From contig NZ_JOAJ01000021.1 in assembly GCF_000720425.1 (NCBI RefSeq), forward strand, positions 1 to 12,729: DNA of 12,729 nucleotides. The letters run 5' to 3'. This stretch comes from Nocardia rhamnosiphila NBRC 108938 (lineage in GTDB: Bacteria > Actinomycetota > Actinomycetes > Mycobacteriales > Mycobacteriaceae). This document shows, in pieces, positions 11,055 to 12,729 of the stretch (the stretch's first letter is position 1; each line of letters begins with the position of its first letter). Below the pieces are notes generated by a model. The model had not been told where the DNA came from and searched no databases. It saw nothing but the letters and a program-made list of their open reading frames with translations. The translations under genes were made by a program, and so were the position numbers.

Positions 11055-12729
11055 TCAGGCGACGATGCCGGACTCCGAGCTACCCGCCAGGCTCCGCACC
11101 TGCCGCGCCGCCACCGACAGGGTCGCCAGATCGTGCCGGCTCACCCCGAAGATCTCGGTGAGCGCGGCGCGGGCCCGGGTCAGCCGTGACCGGTTGGTCT
11201 GCTCCCAGTAGTCCAGCTTCTCCGTCACCGGGTCCTCCGGGTCGGTGGCGGTGGCGATATCCAGCGTCAGCAGCCGCAGCGACTCGTACAGGTCGTCACG
11301 CAGCGCCAGCCGCGCCAGACCGGCCCACCGCTGATCATGGTCGAGATCGCCGACCGCGCTGATCAGCCGGGTGATCTCCAGATGCGCGTTGAGCGCGAAA
11401 TAGAGTTCGGCGATCTCCTGTGCGTCGCGTTCGGCGATATCGGCGATATCCAGCACGTCCAGCAGCGGGAAGAGATGGATCAGACGGTAGACCTCGGCGG
11501 CCAGATCCTGCGGGGCGCCGTGTTCGGTCGCCTCGGTGGCGTGCGCGGCGACCCGTTCGGCCAGCGGTTTCGGCAGCCAGCCGGGCACCCGGTCCGCCAG
11601 CGCGCGCACTCCCTCGCGATAGCGAGTGATATCCGCCCCGATCGCGATCGGCTGCGGCCGGTTGAGCAGCAGCCAGCGCGCGGCACGTTCCAGCGTGCGG
11701 TTGGTCTCGAGCTCGAGCTGATCGCGGACCGAGGTCGGCATCTGCTCGGAGCGGATGCGCTGCCACAGCTCCCGCAACCCGAAGATCTCCACCGCGGCGG
11801 TGAACGCGCGGACCGCGTCGTCGGTGGTGGCGCCGATCTCCTCGGACAACCGGAAGGCGAACGTCGCACCGCCGAAATCGACCATCTCGTTGACCACCAC
11901 GGTGGCCACGATCTCCCGGCGCAGCGGATGCCTGGTGATCGCACCGGCGAAACGCTCCCGCAGCGGTGTCGGGAAGTAATCCGGCAGCACCGCCGCGAAA
12001 GTGGGGCTGTCCGGCAGATCCCCGGCGAGCAGATCGGCCTTCAGCGCGAGCTTCACATGGGCGATCATCGTGGCCAGCTCCGGGGAGGTCAGCCCTGCCC
12101 CGCCGGCGATCCGCCGCTCCATCTCGGCGTCACTCGGCAGCGCCTCGAGGCGGCGGTCCACGCCGCGCCGGGTCTCCAGTTCGGTGAGCAGCCGCCGGTG
12201 CACCGCACCACGCCGCCCGGCACCCGACCGGGACAGGCCGATCCGGAAGTTCTGCGAGATATTGTCGCGCAGCACCAGTTCGGCGACCTCGTCGGTCATT
12301 TCGGCGAGCAGCGGATTACGGTCTTCGAGATCGAGTTCGCCCGCCGACACCACCGCGTCGAGCAGAACCTTGATATTCACCTCGTGATCGGAGCAATCCA
12401 CCCCCGCGGAATTATCCAGCGCGTCGGTGTTCATCTTCCCGCCGTTACGGCAGACACGTCGGCGTTCGTTTCCGAACTCGCCTTGATATAGGTACCGATA
12501 CCGCCGTTCCACAACAGATCGACCGGGGCCTCGAGAATCGCCCGGATCATCTCCGGCGGCGAGAGCCGGGTGACGCCGACCGGAAGTTTCAGCGCGGCAC
12601 GGACTTCCGGGCTCACCGGAATGGCCTTCGCGGTGCGGTCGTAGACGCCGCCACCCGCACTGATCAACGAACGATCATAATCCGCCCAACTCGACCGAGC
12701 CAACCCGAACAACCGCGACCGCTCACCGA
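11055..12729 (-). pseudogene. gdh: NAD-specific glutamate dehydrogenase (large type), interrupted by internal deletion/frameshift; 5' part outside window
   Basis: This is the C-terminal third of the large (about 1,600 aa) actinobacterial NAD-glutamate dehydrogenase, which oxidises glutamate to 2-oxoglutarate and ammonia. From the right edge one frame reads [20 protein letters not shown], then [20 protein letters not shown], then [10 protein letters not shown] (V at 12455-12457), and runs into a TGA at 12431-12433. The family sequence resumes in another frame with [20 protein letters not shown] (from about 12446) and continues for about 459 residues to DLATLSVAARQVRSL and a stop at 11055-11057. 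Relatives have about 39 residues between NADV and GG(K/R)(M/I)NTD, including GEGGNLG; here only 11 nt remain. By that comparison about 106 bp are missing, which is not a multiple of three, so the protein would end early without its C-terminal domain. The downstream frame is well preserved, so the damage is recent or is an assembly error. Confidence 0.85.

Noticed and set aside
12435..12460. Programmed ribosomal frameshift in gdh
   Set aside because: A frame change would not supply the roughly 35 missing conserved residues, and no slippery sequence is evident.
11337..12491. Plus-strand open frame opposite gdh
   Set aside because: Shadow of the conserved dehydrogenase C-terminal region; composition typical of an antisense frame.
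12431..12729. A separate small gene ending at 12431
   Set aside because: Its residues are the family sequence of NAD-glutamate dehydrogenase directly preceding the segment encoded from 12446 leftwards, so it is the upstream half of the same broken gene. The apparent start at 12712 is an internal TTG.
1..12729. CRISPR array, tRNA, rRNA, insertion sequence or phage/defence island
   Set aside because: No regularly spaced repeats, cloverleaf candidate, transposase or terminal inverted repeats, and no defence-type gene set were seen; the content is chromosomal regulators and metabolism.

Overview
The window comes from a high-GC actinobacterium of the order Mycobacteriales, most likely Nocardia or a close relative. 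The evidence is a rubredoxin-type PknG kinase, a WhiB3/WhiD-like protein, the very large actinobacterial NAD-dependent glutamate dehydrogenase, a DUF1707 protein, and leaderless-looking starts next to TANNNT boxes. No rRNA, tRNA, CRISPR array, insertion sequence or phage gene is visible. Every gap between genes is shorter than about 210 bases.

Layout from left to right: (1) the last 28 codons of a plus-strand protein of unknown function; (2) a minus-strand run of four genes: a STAND-type LuxR regulator (850 aa), a RibD-C/dihydrofolate-reductase-like protein (190 aa), a MerR regulator (251 aa) and a WhiB3-like iron-sulfur protein (98 aa); (3) a plus-strand DUF1707 membrane protein (127 aa) divergent from whiB and convergent with the next gene; (4) minus-strand pknG (881 aa) and ansP (507 aa), separated by a perfect 13-bp-stem hairpin; (5) a 200-base divergent control region with two sigma70-type promoters, a palindrome inside one promoter spacer and a GlnR-like box; (6) a plus-strand SPFH protein with a double zinc ribbon (380 aa); (7) a perfect 16-bp-stem terminator; (8) the 3' third of an NAD-glutamate dehydrogenase gene entering from the right edge, with an apparent internal deletion of about 106 bp that breaks the reading frame.

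The right half has a nitrogen and amino-acid theme. AnsP imports asparagine and/or aspartate. In mycobacteria PknG responds to extracellular amino acids and phosphorylates GarA, which otherwise inhibits NAD-glutamate dehydrogenase. Here the permease, the kinase and the target enzyme lie within about 7.5 kb, and a GlnR-type box precedes the permease. The dehydrogenase is interrupted, so either this strain has lost the enzyme or the assembly is wrong at that point. The left half is a cluster of regulators (LuxR, MerR, WhiB) around one small reductase-like gene. I found no clearly new multi-gene system. The strongest leads are the broken gdh, the ansP control region, and the unusual N-terminus and isolated position of pknG.
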